A stretch of 64,000 nucleotides of DNA, taken from Diphasiastrum complanatum. Its lineage: Eukaryota > Streptophyta > Lycopodiopsida > Lycopodiales > Lycopodiaceae. The translations under genes were made by a program, and so were the position numbers. The stretch lies in the NCBI GenBank assembly GCA_029204225.1, contig CM055095.1, positions 68,798,980 to 68,862,979 of the forward strand, given 5' to 3'. The notes below the pieces were generated by a model. That model searched no databases. It was given only the letters and a program-made list of their open reading frames with translations, and was not told the DNA's origin. Positions 21,653-33,031 of this stretch are shown here, piece after piece (the stretch's first letter is position 1; every line of letters begins with the position of its first letter).

Positions 21653-24489
21653 CTCAATGTAAAACATGACTCATTGATCCACCTGACCATATTCTCTTGT
21701 GGATCATATGAGGCATGGCTCTTACCCGCATCAACATTCTCTTGCTCATACTCATCAGGTGAAGATGGCTCTCCATGACTGCGAGATTCTGATGATAAAA
21801 CATGATCGAATTTATCACTTGCTGTAAAAAAAATTGCAACAAACAAAATGATCATAGTTTAAGAACATTATGAATGAAAAATAATTGTAAATATATGCAT
21901 GTGAAAGAAATTGCTATTTACTCACAAGAACTAGAGGTATAGGTCTTCGTTGTAGTGAAGTATCAGGGCCTCTTGGTACGATCTCGTAAAGTCCTTGTCT
22001 ATATTCACAAGTAGCACCAGATAAAAAAGATTAGGAAAAAATTGACACAAACAAGAAGAAGTTCTGATCCATACACAATTTACTAAAAATATCATACTTG
22101 TGCCTCTGTTGCCTTCTTTAACAACTTGCTTTCATGTAAAAAATCTTCTTTCTCGTCTGATGGATACTCTCCTGTGGGAAAATCCAACCACCATGGACAA
22201 TGCTTGAAAACCCATGTGCTCCATTTGCTATTTTTCATTGAGGATGTGTACATGCAATCATTATTTGTTGAATCACACCACTCCAAGGCCATGGGAGACA
22301 TGTACTCTAAGTTTTTGGTATTTACTTGAACGCCCAACCATCTACATCGATTTATGTAAAAACATGAAATGCAATTAATAGAGATGAAATTAATATCAAC
22401 TTGCAAGAAAAAAATATTAATATGCAATACCTCGCCTGAACACAACTCTTTGTGTTGCCAAAGCCAACCCTGGTTGCTTATTAGAATCACATGATGATCT
22501 GGCTTTTCCAACCATCTCTAAGAATACTTTTGGAAAGTTCTTTCTCTTGTACTCTCGAGTGTGCAAAGAAAATCCTGTGGCTGGTAATCTCATGTCATAG
22601 CTAGCCTCCATATTTCGGAGTATAACAATACCAGCATCAATAATCTGATCCCACAAGACCTCTTTCACAAGATATACTCGAAAGGTCTTGTTATCTGCAA
22701 TCGCCAAAACATTCATGGAAGTGTAGAATGAAGACAATGAGTGCAATTGCATATATTAAACGACAATCTGTTACAACTTACCAGTTGGTATGTGGAGTTG
22801 TTTTCTAAAAGCATCATCTTCTTTAGTTAGTGCACGTGCAATGTTTGCCTTGCGATCTTGGGACAACTTTGTGCAAGCTATATTGTATAATCTCTCCTTT
22901 GTAACAGATTTTGGCTTGTGATCCCAATCGACACGTAACATATCACTAAACAAAAATAACATTCTTATTTTTTATAATACTCGTCAATAAACTTGACAAA
23001 CATTTTGATGAAAATAATTAAATGAAATATAATGTATTGACAAAACCGCTTACTTATAAAACTCATCACCGTTGGCTGGATTTGCAAGTGTGGCCAACTT
23101 TCGTGTTTGATGTCTACATTTCAAATCCACTGCATGAAATGTTGTAGCCCACTCCACCTCGTAATTAACTAGCGGAATCTAGGTTTTCTTTTCAAGAACA
23201 GGTTGTAGCTCCAAATGATATACCCCCAATGTCCTTTTTGCCTGACGTAGCCATGCATGGAAATTTCAATGCATAGTTGTTTGTAACGATCACCCAACTG
23301 TCTAATTGTGGAATTGGGAATCAGTCGGCATAAAGGAATTGTGGGAGGAGCTATACCCCTTGACACCTTTGTGGGAAAAGACAAATATAAGTGTTTATGG
23401 CTTAGAAAAATACAAATGCAATCTTTATGCCTAGGCAAGGTAATGTACGAGATTGTAGGTGCAATATTTTACTTGTAATCGATCCATAACGACCTGAAGT
23501 AAATCCAACTGAAGTTTTTTGTCGTAGGAAACAAAGTGACCAGGTTCTTCATCTTCATCTTGTTCATCATCATCTTCTTCAAGAATGACATATGAACTCT
23601 GCTATTAGTGAGAGAATAATAATAGTCAGCTGCGTATACTTCTAGGAAACAAATGCAATCAACATTATTTGATAGTCTTTGAGTCAACCTGGCTTTCTAC
23701 ATTCTTTTGTTTTGAAGCTCCTTTTGGGGTCCTCCTCCTTTTCACAGAACTACCTCGACCTTCCTCCACTGTCATTGCGCTCTACAAAACAAAAATAAAA
23801 CCAAGAAAATAAATAGAAAAAAAAAATTCATGTATTCACAAAATAGTAGTTAAAAATGCTTTGTAGAACACATACATGGCTTGGGATTATGTCATGATGT
23901 TCTTGAACTAAACTCTCCAACTGATTTTCTTGTGTGGTTGGATCTGTTGGATTTGAGGCCAACGAGATTTCTTGCTATGTACAAAAACACACCACATTTA
24001 ACATTAAAAAAATAAACCAATTGCAATATTAGCACCTTCACCTAAAAAAAGTAATGACATGGAACATAAAAAAATTAATACATAATAGATAACTTACCAG
24101 CCTATCAATGGGCCAAGCAACACAACTCTTAACTGAATCGCGAAGAGTGTACATGTCTGCATTCTTGATCAGAATAGGTAGTTGCACGACATCATCATGA
24201 CATGCATACACCAGGATTGACACGTGATTTTTTGGCAATGGCCTATTGTGAAGCATCTCACCAGACTTTGCTTGAAATACCTCACCCTCATCGACTACTT
24301 TATTCTCAGTGAGCAGGCTAACATGATCTCCCTTTTGAAATCCCTACAGAAAATAGCAAGTTTAATATGAGATAATGAAGTGCAAAATCACAATTGAATA
24401 GTGAGTGCAAAGATTTTTGTATCTATGTTGTGTACCTTAGAAAGCTTGCATCTGGTCCTCTTGTCATTGTTTCCTTTTGATCCTTTCAT
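21653..24489 (-). CDS. Spliced gene of unknown function, about 12 exons
   Basis: Exons with GT-AG borders can be traced on the minus strand: 24489-24436 (ATG, MKGSKGNNDKRT), 24343-24098, 23974-23876, 23781-23689, 23598-23473, 23366-about 23224, about 23170-23054, 22945-22782, 22694-22431, 22341-22098, 21998-21926 and 21821-21653. The first five exons are each a multiple of three and stay open. A 5'-UTR intron acceptor sits at 24500. Exon 2 ends with LRDSVKSCVAWPIDRL, like the C-terminus of domains linked to plant En/Spm-type transposon proteins (weak resemblance). Exon 4 is basic and exon 5 acidic (EEDDDEQDEDEEPG). Phase problems at exons 6/7, 9/10 and 11/12 suggest lesions or mis-set borders. 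The 3' end abuts truncated A+. Confidence 0.6.
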
Positions 24490-26900
24490 GATTTAACTCC
24501 TGTGCAAACAAAATCAACAAAAAAATTTAAACTGGTAATGTGTAGAATTGATGTGACAAAGCACTTCTAGACTCAAATATTTTGACCACATTTTAAGGTC
24601 TTGAAATGGAAATCAGTTTCTTCAAATTCTATACACTCTCTCTCCCCCACTCGGAAGAGATTTTCTCTCCCTCCCTCTCTCAAAAGACTTTTTCTTGGAA
24701 CTCCTCGAGGTATGGAGCTGGACTACATTCATCACCACCTTCTTAGCATCTCCTGGTAGGGCAAATGTATCACCACCATATAATCACCAAGCACAGTATC
24801 TGTCGTCTTGCTCCCTAGATTTAACAAAAAGTCCAGTTAATTGAGTTCTATCTTTCAGCGTGCTCTACACCAAAGCTGTTATTTGAAATTTCAGATCAAG
24901 CATTCATCTGATTATTACAGTTTGCAAGGAAAGGTTGTAAGACTGAATTTTTTAATTATCAGATTTGCAAAATTGTAATTTCAGTTAGATGGAAAAGTTA
25001 AATGGTGTTTATGCAAGCACGGCCCAGATTCCGCAGTAGTTCAATGGAGAGAGCAACCAGAGTAGAAACCAGAGCAACCAAGCAGGCTCTGATCACTCAT
25101 TGCCACCATGACTGGTGAAAAGGTTCTGGTAAGAAGATCCATCGCCAGCAGGTAATCATTACATAATAGCAAACCATGCTTTTTTCTTAATTTCCAATGC
25201 AGACGTAACAAGCCCGAGCTGAAACTACAGCATCGGCTTGGACTTTTAGACGCAAGGAAGATCAAAATACATGCAAAGCGGAACTAGCTAGTGAACCTTG
25301 TAAGCTAGCTGCTGGGACATGAACTAACCGAAGTGTTGCGCAGCTTAGCGACTGGTGATTATTAGTAGCGAGTGGGTTGGGTATTTACGAAACAGAGGGA
25401 TTAGATATCCAGAACAGCATGCAATAATACAATGACATCAATCACCCTCTAAAAGATTATCAGCCAGTTCGATCGAGCACTCTATCGAGTTGGCAAAGGG
25501 CATTTTTTGCAGATTTCCTTATATGGGGGAGGCACTGGTTCAGAACCCGCGTCCTCAATAATGGCTTCGAGAGAGATGGCCTGCAGAAGACAGAAGAGAA
25601 CTAACGAAGATCAAACGACATGCTCCCCTAGAATCAAGGATGACCTGCACCAGAAACAGAGAACGAGTGTCCAAAAAAATGGTACTTTCTGAATCTAAGG
25701 ATTGTAGTTTAGATCATTTGAAGCCACGTGCCTTGCGCTTGAGAGCCACAAATAAAAGTCTGTTACCTACAGACTTTTACCCATGGCTTGGCTTTCCTGA
25801 AATCACACATGCAGGTTGATGACAAGCACATTCCAATTTCCGGATGGAGAATGGAGCCACGCTACCTCACGAATCAGTCACGAGCTACGTTAGATGGATG
25901 GATGGTGTTGCTATGTAGGTTGGCTTCATCGTCAGTTTTATTTGCAAGCTTCCATGGAGTGTGGAGTCTATCTGCACTGTATTTATTCAGTATCTTGTGT
26001 GTTCTGATATCAAAACGCCTGCACATCACTTGTAAATGACCCCTTTCAAGACCTCTTTGCGTGCGTATTTAGAGAAGAAAGCCTCTCGCACCTGCACATC
26101 AACAGCTCGTAAATAATGTCGGCCGTGGCGCCGGCGCCACGACAAAGCCCAAAAAATTACCCATCTCAAAACAGAGCGCCGTGGCGCCGGCGCCACGACA
26201 AAGGCCAACACATGACCCATTTCAAAAGAAAGCGTTGTGGCACCGGCGCCACGGCCGCCCAAAAACAAATTAATCCTACACCAAAAGAAATCGTTTTTGG
26301 TAAATGTGCCGCCCAAAAAAGTTCCTAGCTGGCTATTCGTAAATGCACTGTCCAATTGATGGGAAATTTTGCTCTTAATGGAAACGACCATTCTATACTA
26401 AATATCCCAAATCTACAATAGTCGACCAGAGAATAAAGACATTTTTTGAATCTGTAGTTCAATGTTAGTTCTCTTTGTGCTTCACCTTATTTTTGCAAAG
26501 AGCCTTCGACCCAGTGGCTATCCATTCTCTGTCATTTTGTAAACGTGCGATAGGCACCACAAATTGCGTGGGAAAAAGACTCCTTGCGGAAGGATATTCC
26601 CCCTACTAAATTGCATGCTGCTGAATTCAAGTTGCTGAGTTACGGTCAATACCTTGATTTTGTGATAAATCAAGTGCTTATATAGGATGATCAACAACCG
26701 AAAATAACAAGCAGACCTCTGAGTCCAGACAATTAACGGACTCTATGTATCTTTGGGCTAAGAATGACCTGAGGTAAATTTGCTAATGTTAAGTTGATTA
26801 CTTGTTCAGTTGTATGACAATTATTTACAAAAAAAAAAAACAATTTCATGGAAAAAACGTTAGCAAGAAACTTAGATATCGAGGGGTTGCTTTTAAATAT
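24490..26900. other. Non-coding stretch inside element E
   Basis: No reading frame here is convincing on either strand. A CT-rich plus-strand tract at about 24640-24690 could be part of the 5' region of the minus-strand gene. A 56-bp tandem repeat with a strong palindrome lies at about 26115-26283. The remainder shows nothing I can name. Confidence 0.5.
26115..26283. repeat. 56-bp tandem repeat with a 16-bp GC palindrome, three units
   Basis: GTGGCGCCGGCGCCAC, a perfect palindrome, occurs at 26125-26140 and 26181-26196, and with one change at 26237-26252. The period is exactly 56 bp. The intervening bases (CGACAAAG, CCCATNTCAAAA-like) are also shared. The block is far more GC-rich than its surroundings. 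Confidence 0.93.
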
Positions 26901-26908
26901 TGGGTAAA

Positions 26909-27804
26909 TCAATCCGAATATGGGTTTGCTTTTTGGGATGGATTTAATGGGTAGGGAAAAAATGTAGGGGAATAAAACAACAGCTGTTTACTTCCAACAC
27001 AAATCAGTGAGCCTAGTAGCAACAACGGGCCTGAACCATTTTGCAGGAAGCTAATGTAGGTATCCAAGCGATCAGCTTGTTGCTGGGCCAATGTCTTTTC
27101 GCTTTCAGCCTTTTCTTCATGTTGCTTGGCTATCTTCACCTCTCGATCCAGCTGGACAATTTTCTGGCTGATCAGAGTGTTTTCGGATCCTAAATCAGAG
27201 ATCCTCTGTTCCATTTTCTTCTTCTTATCCAGCATAGACTACATCACTTGCCCAAGGCTTGAAACTAACCCAAGAGCATCACCATAATCGACAGTCGTGG
27301 AGGTGGCAGCAGCAGGAGACCCTGATGGTACTGTCCGTGGTAGGCGTGGAATAGGTGCCAAGGTCTCTTCTTCTTCAAAAATATCCTCGTCTTCAAACCC
27401 TTCAGGCATCGTGGCGTCGAACTGCTTTGGTGACTTTATAGTTGTGTCAACCCGAAGTGTGGCTGGGCTACCATGTGTGGCTAGTTGCTGACTCGCATCT
27501 TCGACACCAACAATAGCTTCATGGATATGCCCGAATCCTCTTCCAGGGATTGGGGTTCAAAGGGCGCTGGGCTCTGGGGCATTTCAAAGATTTCAGTGGC
27601 TCCAAGGGGGTCGGAATCATCGAACATATCTATGAAGAACTGTGTGTTGGGTGAGGTTGCTTCGATGTGCGGGGGTGAGGCGGCCTGGGCAGCTGTGATG
27701 GGAATGGTAGGCCCAATGGTCACAGACTGTCCTTGTATGGGAGCAGAGACGAGGGAAGCATCAAAGGTGAGGGGAATTGATACAATGGTACAATTGTCCT
27801 GCAA
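26909..27804 (-). pseudogene. Gypsy accessory ORF, coiled-coil protein (minus copy)
   Basis: Reading from 27804 gives a frame with QGQSVTIGPTIPITAAQAAS and FIDMFDDSDPLGATEIFEM. After a frame change comes SPKQFDATMPEGFEDEDIFE, then a stop near 27240. The last part, 27235-26909, is a heptad-like charged stretch (KKKKMEQRISDLGSENTLI and following) typical of a coiled coil. The plus-strand region 48560-49300 has the same blocks in the same order, so this is a conserved piece of the gypsy family. It sits directly after RNase H, where integrase would be expected. Function unknown. Confidence 0.65.
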
Positions 27805-29340
27805 TTAATTGATAAGGTTGAGTCTTATGAATCAATTGTCTTTTCTGTACTTTTGTCAAAGAGTCATTCGGTTGTCCTAGCATTAGGTACTCAACAATAT
27901 CTACCGCCCACTCAGGTACTGCTTCAACATAGAACAACGCAACATCTGGCAGTTCATCATCCACTTCAATATTAACTAGTGCGGATTCAACTCGCAAAAC
28001 GTGATCGGCTAGATAATGTTGCTTCCCCTTTCTGGCCACAATTTGAAAGCCAAATTCAGTCAATAATAATAACCATCTTGCAATACGTCCAGTATTACAC
28101 ATCTTATTTACCAAGTAAAGTGACGGTTGATGATCCGTATAAAATACAAAATGTGTTTCCATGACGTAGTGATGAAATTTCCGAACAGAAAAAATCATGG
28201 CTAGCGCTTCACGTTCTGTTGTTGAATAATTCTTCTCTGGATCTGTAAGCTGTCTGCTTGCAAATCGTATAGGATAATCCTTCGTATAGTCATCTGGCTG
28301 CGTCAAAACTGATCCAATGGCGTATTTTGAGGCATCCGTATGAACATGAAACTCTAATGTCCAATCTGGAGAACGCAGTATTGGTGCTAAAGATAATGCT
28401 TTTTTTAACTTTTCAAAAGCCTCTAATGCCTCTACTGTCCAAATAGGAACAATAGTTAATTTGTATATAGGTTTGTTGAATCCGCAAAGAAGATAATAAA
28501 AATTCGATAGTAGTTCGCATGACCCATAAACACATAAACTCCTCAAATTGTTGCTGGCGGTGGCAATTCCACAATAACTTTGATCTTAGAATAATCGGTG
28601 GCAATACCATGTCTTGATATTACATGTCCAAGCACCACTCCGTGAGAAACCCATATCTGGTATTTTTCTGGATTTAGAGAAATCTAATATTTGCGGCATC
28701 TTTCAAAGACTTTCTCCAATCAGTCCAGGTGGTCTCTATCTGTACTATGAACTCCCAAGTTGCCCAAGTAAATTTCAAGAAATTTTTGCAGATAATCTTT
28801 AAAGGCAAATTGTATTACTCTTTGGAATGAACTTGGTGCATTACAGAGTCCAAACGGCATTACTTTGTAAGCATAGATGCCCCATTCTGTTGCAAAAGTA
28901 GTTTTGTGGCGATCGGCAGGTGCAATCTTAACCTGGTTGTAACCACTAAATCCATCCAGGAAATTATAAGCTTTCGCTCCAGCAAGGCGATCCAAAATGC
29001 TTTCAGTAAAAGGTAATGGAAAGTGATCCTTCCATGTCACTTTATTTAATGCTTTGAGATTCACACAAATTCACAATTTTCCATTTTTCTTAGGAATAAT
29101 GACAATCGGTGAAATTCATTCAGTATGCTTGATCTTATAAATGAAATCGGTGTCAAGCAGTCTATGAAGTTCTTTCTTTATCAGATCTTCCACATGAGGT
29201 TTACATCGATAGAACTTTGTAACCTTTGGTATTGCATCAGGTACTAAAGGTATGGTATGCTCAATGACTGATGTCGGAATATCCTTCAAATTTTGATAAG
29301 TCTATGCAAAGCAATCTTGATACTTATTAAGTAACAAACG
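27775..29340 (-). pseudogene. Ty3/gypsy reverse transcriptase and RNase H (minus copy)
   Basis: RT shows PIVIIPKKNGKL, VNLKALNKVTWKDHFPLPF, NFLDGFSGYNQVKIA, FATEWGIYAYKVMPFGLCNA and SSFQRVI. The active site, normally YxDD, reads EIYLGNLGVHS, so both aspartates of that motif are gone. RNase H follows with HTDASKYAIGSVL, TEREALAMIF and VFYTDHQPSLY, so its acidic residues are kept. Several stops (for example near 29296, 29119 and 29071) and one frame change near 28500 are present. The reading ends in VQKRQLIHKTQPYQLIAGQL, the usual lead-in to integrase, but no integrase follows. Confidence 0.92.
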
Positions 29341-29349
29341 GAGTGCTTG

Positions 29350-29820
29350 ATACTGTTCAAGAGTAAGTTGTGATCCCACATGTACAATCTTTTCCGGTTC
29401 TCCTGGCAAGATTCATTGGTTGCGTCCTAGCTGGGCCATCGTAAACCTCTTTAGATTTCGGCATGTGTTCTTCATGTTCACGATGTGCTTTAGGTAACAT
29501 GATAACCACATCATCCAGTGTATAACGTTTAAAATGCTCTGGCATATCATGCTGGACTACATTTGCTTGTTCTTTTTCGAAAGGACTTGTCTTGGATCTT
29601 CGTTTAGTCTTCTTAGCAGGAATTGATCGTGGAGGTGATGACTTTCGGGATGATAAATCTTTCTTCACAGGTGAAGACTTCCTAGACGATGATGTCTTGC
29701 TGGAGATCTGACTTGAAGAATCATTCTTGACTTTTCCTTTGCCTTTATCCATTAGAGGTGGCACTTCCTTTAAATCAATCTTTTGAGGTTGTTGAGCAGT
29801 AGCATAAATGGCATACTATT
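29350..29820 (-). pseudogene. Gypsy gag tail and pre-RT linker (minus copy)
   Basis: A low-complexity Ser/Lys/Arg-rich frame (SSSRKSSPVKK, RKSSPPRS) is followed by HFKRYTLDDVVIMLPKAHRE. Upstream, across two stops, YAIYATAQQ continues the gag reading and matches YAIYAAAQQ in the plus copy (about 11905). The second knuckle and protease found in the plus copy (11990-12960) are missing between the two parts, so this copy carries a deletion there. Confidence 0.65.
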
Positions 29821-29827
29821 CGGAAGA

Positions 29828-30991
29828 TTATCCTTCCTGATCATTACCATAGCTCCATTGCTCAGCACTTCCGTAAGGTTTTGGTTCCATCAGATTGGTA
29901 GGAGGAGCGGAGTGTTTTGGTGGGGCAGGCAACGCTAGACGTTCCGGGTATCCAAGGGTAGATTGTCGCAGTCTTGCTGCTGGATTGCCTCCATACTGTG
30001 GATCTCGATATCCCATCTGGGCATACCATTGCTGAATTATCCGAGGGTTGAAGTTGCAAAAGGCAGTCTCATGGTTAGGTGAATTACACAGATGGCAAAC
30101 AGTGATTTTCATATGTTTTTTCAATTGAGGACACTCGTTCACTATGTGATTTCCTGTACAAATAGAACACCGGACATTTTTCCTAATAGGAAAAGTCTTT
30201 GCAAACTTCTCAGGTTCCTTGTTCGCTTCTCCGTGAAAATTTTCCAATGCTTTGATCTTCTCATCAAATTGCAACTGCAACTTTTCCATCTATTTCTGCT
30301 GGGTCTTTCCAAGTTTCTCAAACTCACTGAGCATCATTTCTGCAGTAGCATTGGCATTCGTTGATGCAATACTGGTGGATGTCGTAGTAGTCTGCCCTAC
30401 TGTATAAGGTAACACACTAACATTCGGCTCATCATCTGAATCTTCATCCTCCTCCCGAATTGCATCGTCCATCACATTTTGCAAAAGTGCATACTCATTA
30501 TGGCGTTTCAGCTCACGTCTGATCTGTTTAGGTAGACTTGACAAAAACCACATAATCATGGCATTTTCATTAATCAGCTCAGGCTCACATTTAGATCTAA
30601 GACGTGTCACCCTTTTGATGTCATCTCGAACCATTTCCCGCTTTCCCATTTTAATTTTACTTAAAAGTAGAAAAGGGTCTTCCATAAACTTCTGCGGTTT
30701 GAACCGTGTGATAAGGGCTCGTTTAACAACCTCCCAATCTGTACGCTCAGTTTCATCTTGGTTATAGTACCAATCTTGTGTTGCGCCTATTAAGGCCATA
30801 GGAAACAACTTAAGTTTATCTTGAGGATAAATCTCACCATAGACCTCACAGGATTCAGCATAGATATGAAGAAATCTAACTGGATCTGTTAATCCATTAT
30901 ATTTGGGTAGATCCAATCGGGGTGCTCTTCTAACAATAATTGGATTGACCTCCTGTGGAGCACCTCCAGGAGCAGCTCCAGGGGCAGCCAT
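29828..30991 (-). pseudogene. Ty3/gypsy gag with one in-frame amber codon
   Basis: The ATG at 30991 starts MAAPGAAPGGAPQEVNP. The body contains LPKYNGLTDPVRFLHIYAES and LFPMALIGATQDWYYN, and later ALITRFKPQKF and WFLSSLPKQIRRELKRH, the classical gypsy Gag (retrotrans_gag) layout. One TAG at 30290-30292 splits it; the frame then continues unchanged through EKLQLQFDEKIKALENFHGE to two adjacent zinc knuckles, CSICTGNHIVNEC (CX2CX3HX4C) and CHLCNSPNHETAFC (CX2CX4HX4C). Further stops follow after 29828. This is the only place in the window with the N-terminal Gag domain of this family. Confidence 0.9.
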
Positions 30992-31577
30992 CCTTACAGA
31001 TTTAGATCAAATCGATAATGAGATTGGGTATAGATTTTTCCGAAAAACTATTTCAGATTAGATCTGCTATCTCTATTCCACTTTTCAAGAATCTAATTCT
31101 ATATGATGACAAACTACCCAAAATTTGATCAAACAATACTTCTCAAAAATGGTAAATCTCTCAGATTCCAATTCAGAATATATCAGATTTGATCCAATTT
31201 TGACAAAGACTTGATCTGGAAAATCAGAAACTAAAAATAGGACTAGCGAAGGTTCTCTAGGCGAAGGTTGTCTCGGCGAAGGTTCAACAGTGTTATTTTG
31301 GGATAAAAACTCTTTGAACACTTTTCTGGCAATTTCTTGGGAAATAACCTTCGCCAACTTCTCAAATGGAAGATCTAACACAGATAAAACTATGGACAAC
31401 CGGACGAAGATTTTTGACACAACCAAATACTGTTTTTGTAATCTGGCGAGGGTAAAAATCAAGATTTTTTGTGATCTGATTAAATAGAATTTTTGCCGAA
31501 CTCAAAAATAGTAGTTTACTATAGATAGAATGTTCTGGAAACTCGGCAAAAATTCTGGCAAAGGATCAAGAGTAATA
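30992..31577 (-). repeat. Probable gypsy leader/LTR remnant (minus copy)
   Basis: There is no convincing ORF. GCGAAGGTT repeats at about 31246-31290 and AAATAACCTTCGCC at about 31345 match words in the LTR-like region at 13250-13590. The stretch lies directly upstream of the gag ATG, so leader or LTR identity is inferred. I did not find clear TG/CA ends or a primer-binding site. Confidence 0.45.
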
Positions 31578-32063
31578 CTAATAATTTTGCAAAAATGTGA
31601 CTTTTTTGGCAAAAATATGACAATATAAGAGTTCTGATAGTTGTTGGTGACTCATTTCAAATTTAGCACATTGTTCATCTCTAGTTACAGCCTTGAGTAA
31701 AAGTTCTTTTGAAACTTCCATTTGTATTTTTCCAGGACCAGGGTTACTGTTGGTAGCCACCACTTCATCTACTAATCTTTTTGTTTTTGCGAGTGCGAAG
31801 CGAGATGAACCTGCTCTTATAACATGATTGTGAAAACCTTGATGTATCATGACCCTGCTGCATTGAAAGTTGCTAGGCATGCAATAATATACATTTACTG
31901 CACATGCTTGTATGCAAATTGGTTTTCTCTTGCAATAAAAACACTCCAATGTCCCATACCCGTCAGTGGACACGCCCAATGGTGGTCTACTTTTCAGCTC
32001 GCCAATCCAACATTGTCGATTTGGTGCACCAGACAATCCGAGTGATCCACAAAGTCCATTCAT
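31578..32063 (-). pseudogene. MULE-like transposase, N-terminal half (inverted)
   Basis: On the minus strand a 161-codon open frame contains LECFYCKRKPICIQACAV, a Cys-rich block, then RVMIHQGFHNHVIRAGSSRF and ATNSNPGPGKIQMEVSKELL. It reads like the region before the catalytic core in a plant family of MULE-type transposases. I recall similar proteins from non-seed plants, but cannot check this. The catalytic half lies next to it on the opposite strand (32340-33031). The frame starts at an ATG (32063), but this need not be the true start. Confidence 0.55.
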
Positions 32064-32339
32064 ACCTCAAAAACACCACCACAGTAACTTTTTCTTATAG
32101 TGCTTGGAAAACTAACATGTGTCTTCACATGGATAAACTCAAATACTCTATTTCGGTAACATCGGTTTGTGTATATCATAAAATTTTAGAGATAGCTATT
32201 AAAATGATTTGTTTGAACTTATCATTGTATTCATTTATGCAGATTCAAGAAAATAGTGACTGAGAGCAAAAAAAGAACTATGGGAAAGGGTGTGGAGACT
32301 AGTTTACTGAAATTAAAAAGATTGTGTATATATGATTTT

Positions 32340-33031
32340 TTCCATGGAAGTAGATTTCCAGGACAGTGTGAAGATATTACAGAACGTTGCTTTGTGTTCA
32401 AAATGTCCACAACGGGACCAGCATCTGGTGTTGATCTAGTGAATAGGATGGCACAAACTGGAGATGGTGACTTGAGAAGGTCATGGGTTTGCTTTGACCA
32501 TGTTAGGCAAGTACAGGGTTGGACGACTATGGGAGCACACGTTTATGTACCTAGGTATTGAATCTTGTTTTTTCTCAACAATCACACAACCATTTTTTCA
32601 AGAACATTTTGTAAAACATTAATGTTAGAATCATTGCATATCCACAATATTTTGTTTGACAGTGTGTTTTTATGAAACAATGTGCAAGAACTCATGACAA
32701 TTGCCACTTGCGAGATGAAAGAGGAGGACATGGAAGCACAAGCTTTATTTTGGAATATGTTAAATAAGACCATAAGAAAAAAGGGCTTCAAAGAGCCAGA
32801 CTTTCATGGCTTCATGGCAGATGAAGCACAAGCAAACTGGAGAGCCATTCGTACGGTGTACAATGGAGGACCGGAGAACATAATGCACGGTCGAGAACGA
32901 TCATGTCTTTTTCACTGGGAGCAAAGTCTTCAAATACACACAACCCAATACGTATTCAAGCGACATCAAGATGAACACAAAGACATTTGTCGCAAGTGGA
33001 AGAATGCATTGACGTTAGATGAAGCTTTACC
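32340..33031 (+). pseudogene. MULE-like transposase, catalytic half
   Basis: Two open blocks can be read. Block 1, about 32340-32554, contains PGQCEDITERCFVFKMSTTG and WVCFDHVRQVQGWTTMGAHV, and ends at a possible GT donor (32555). Block 2, about 32689-33031, contains ATCEMKEEDMEAQALFWNML, DFHGFMADEAQANWRAIRTV and RERSCLFHWEQSL. The pattern MADEAxANWxAI followed by CLFHW resembles the second Asp and the C/W-H region of MULE-type DDE transposases. The phase across the presumed intron does not fit perfectly. At about 33032 the frame runs into a fragment of the element E LTR, so the C-terminus is missing. Confidence 0.65.

Noticed and set aside
25041-25692. Short frames on both strands between the spliced gene and the palindrome array
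   Set aside because: No recognisable motif, no splice continuity, and similar openness on both strands.
26116-26391. Frames on both strands across the GC palindrome repeats
   Set aside because: Open because of GC-rich repeats; the peptide repeats only mirror the 56-bp units.
31824-32263. Plus-strand frames opposite the N-terminal MULE-like half
   Set aside because: The minus reading has the Cys-rich pattern and protein-like composition; the plus frames look like shadows.
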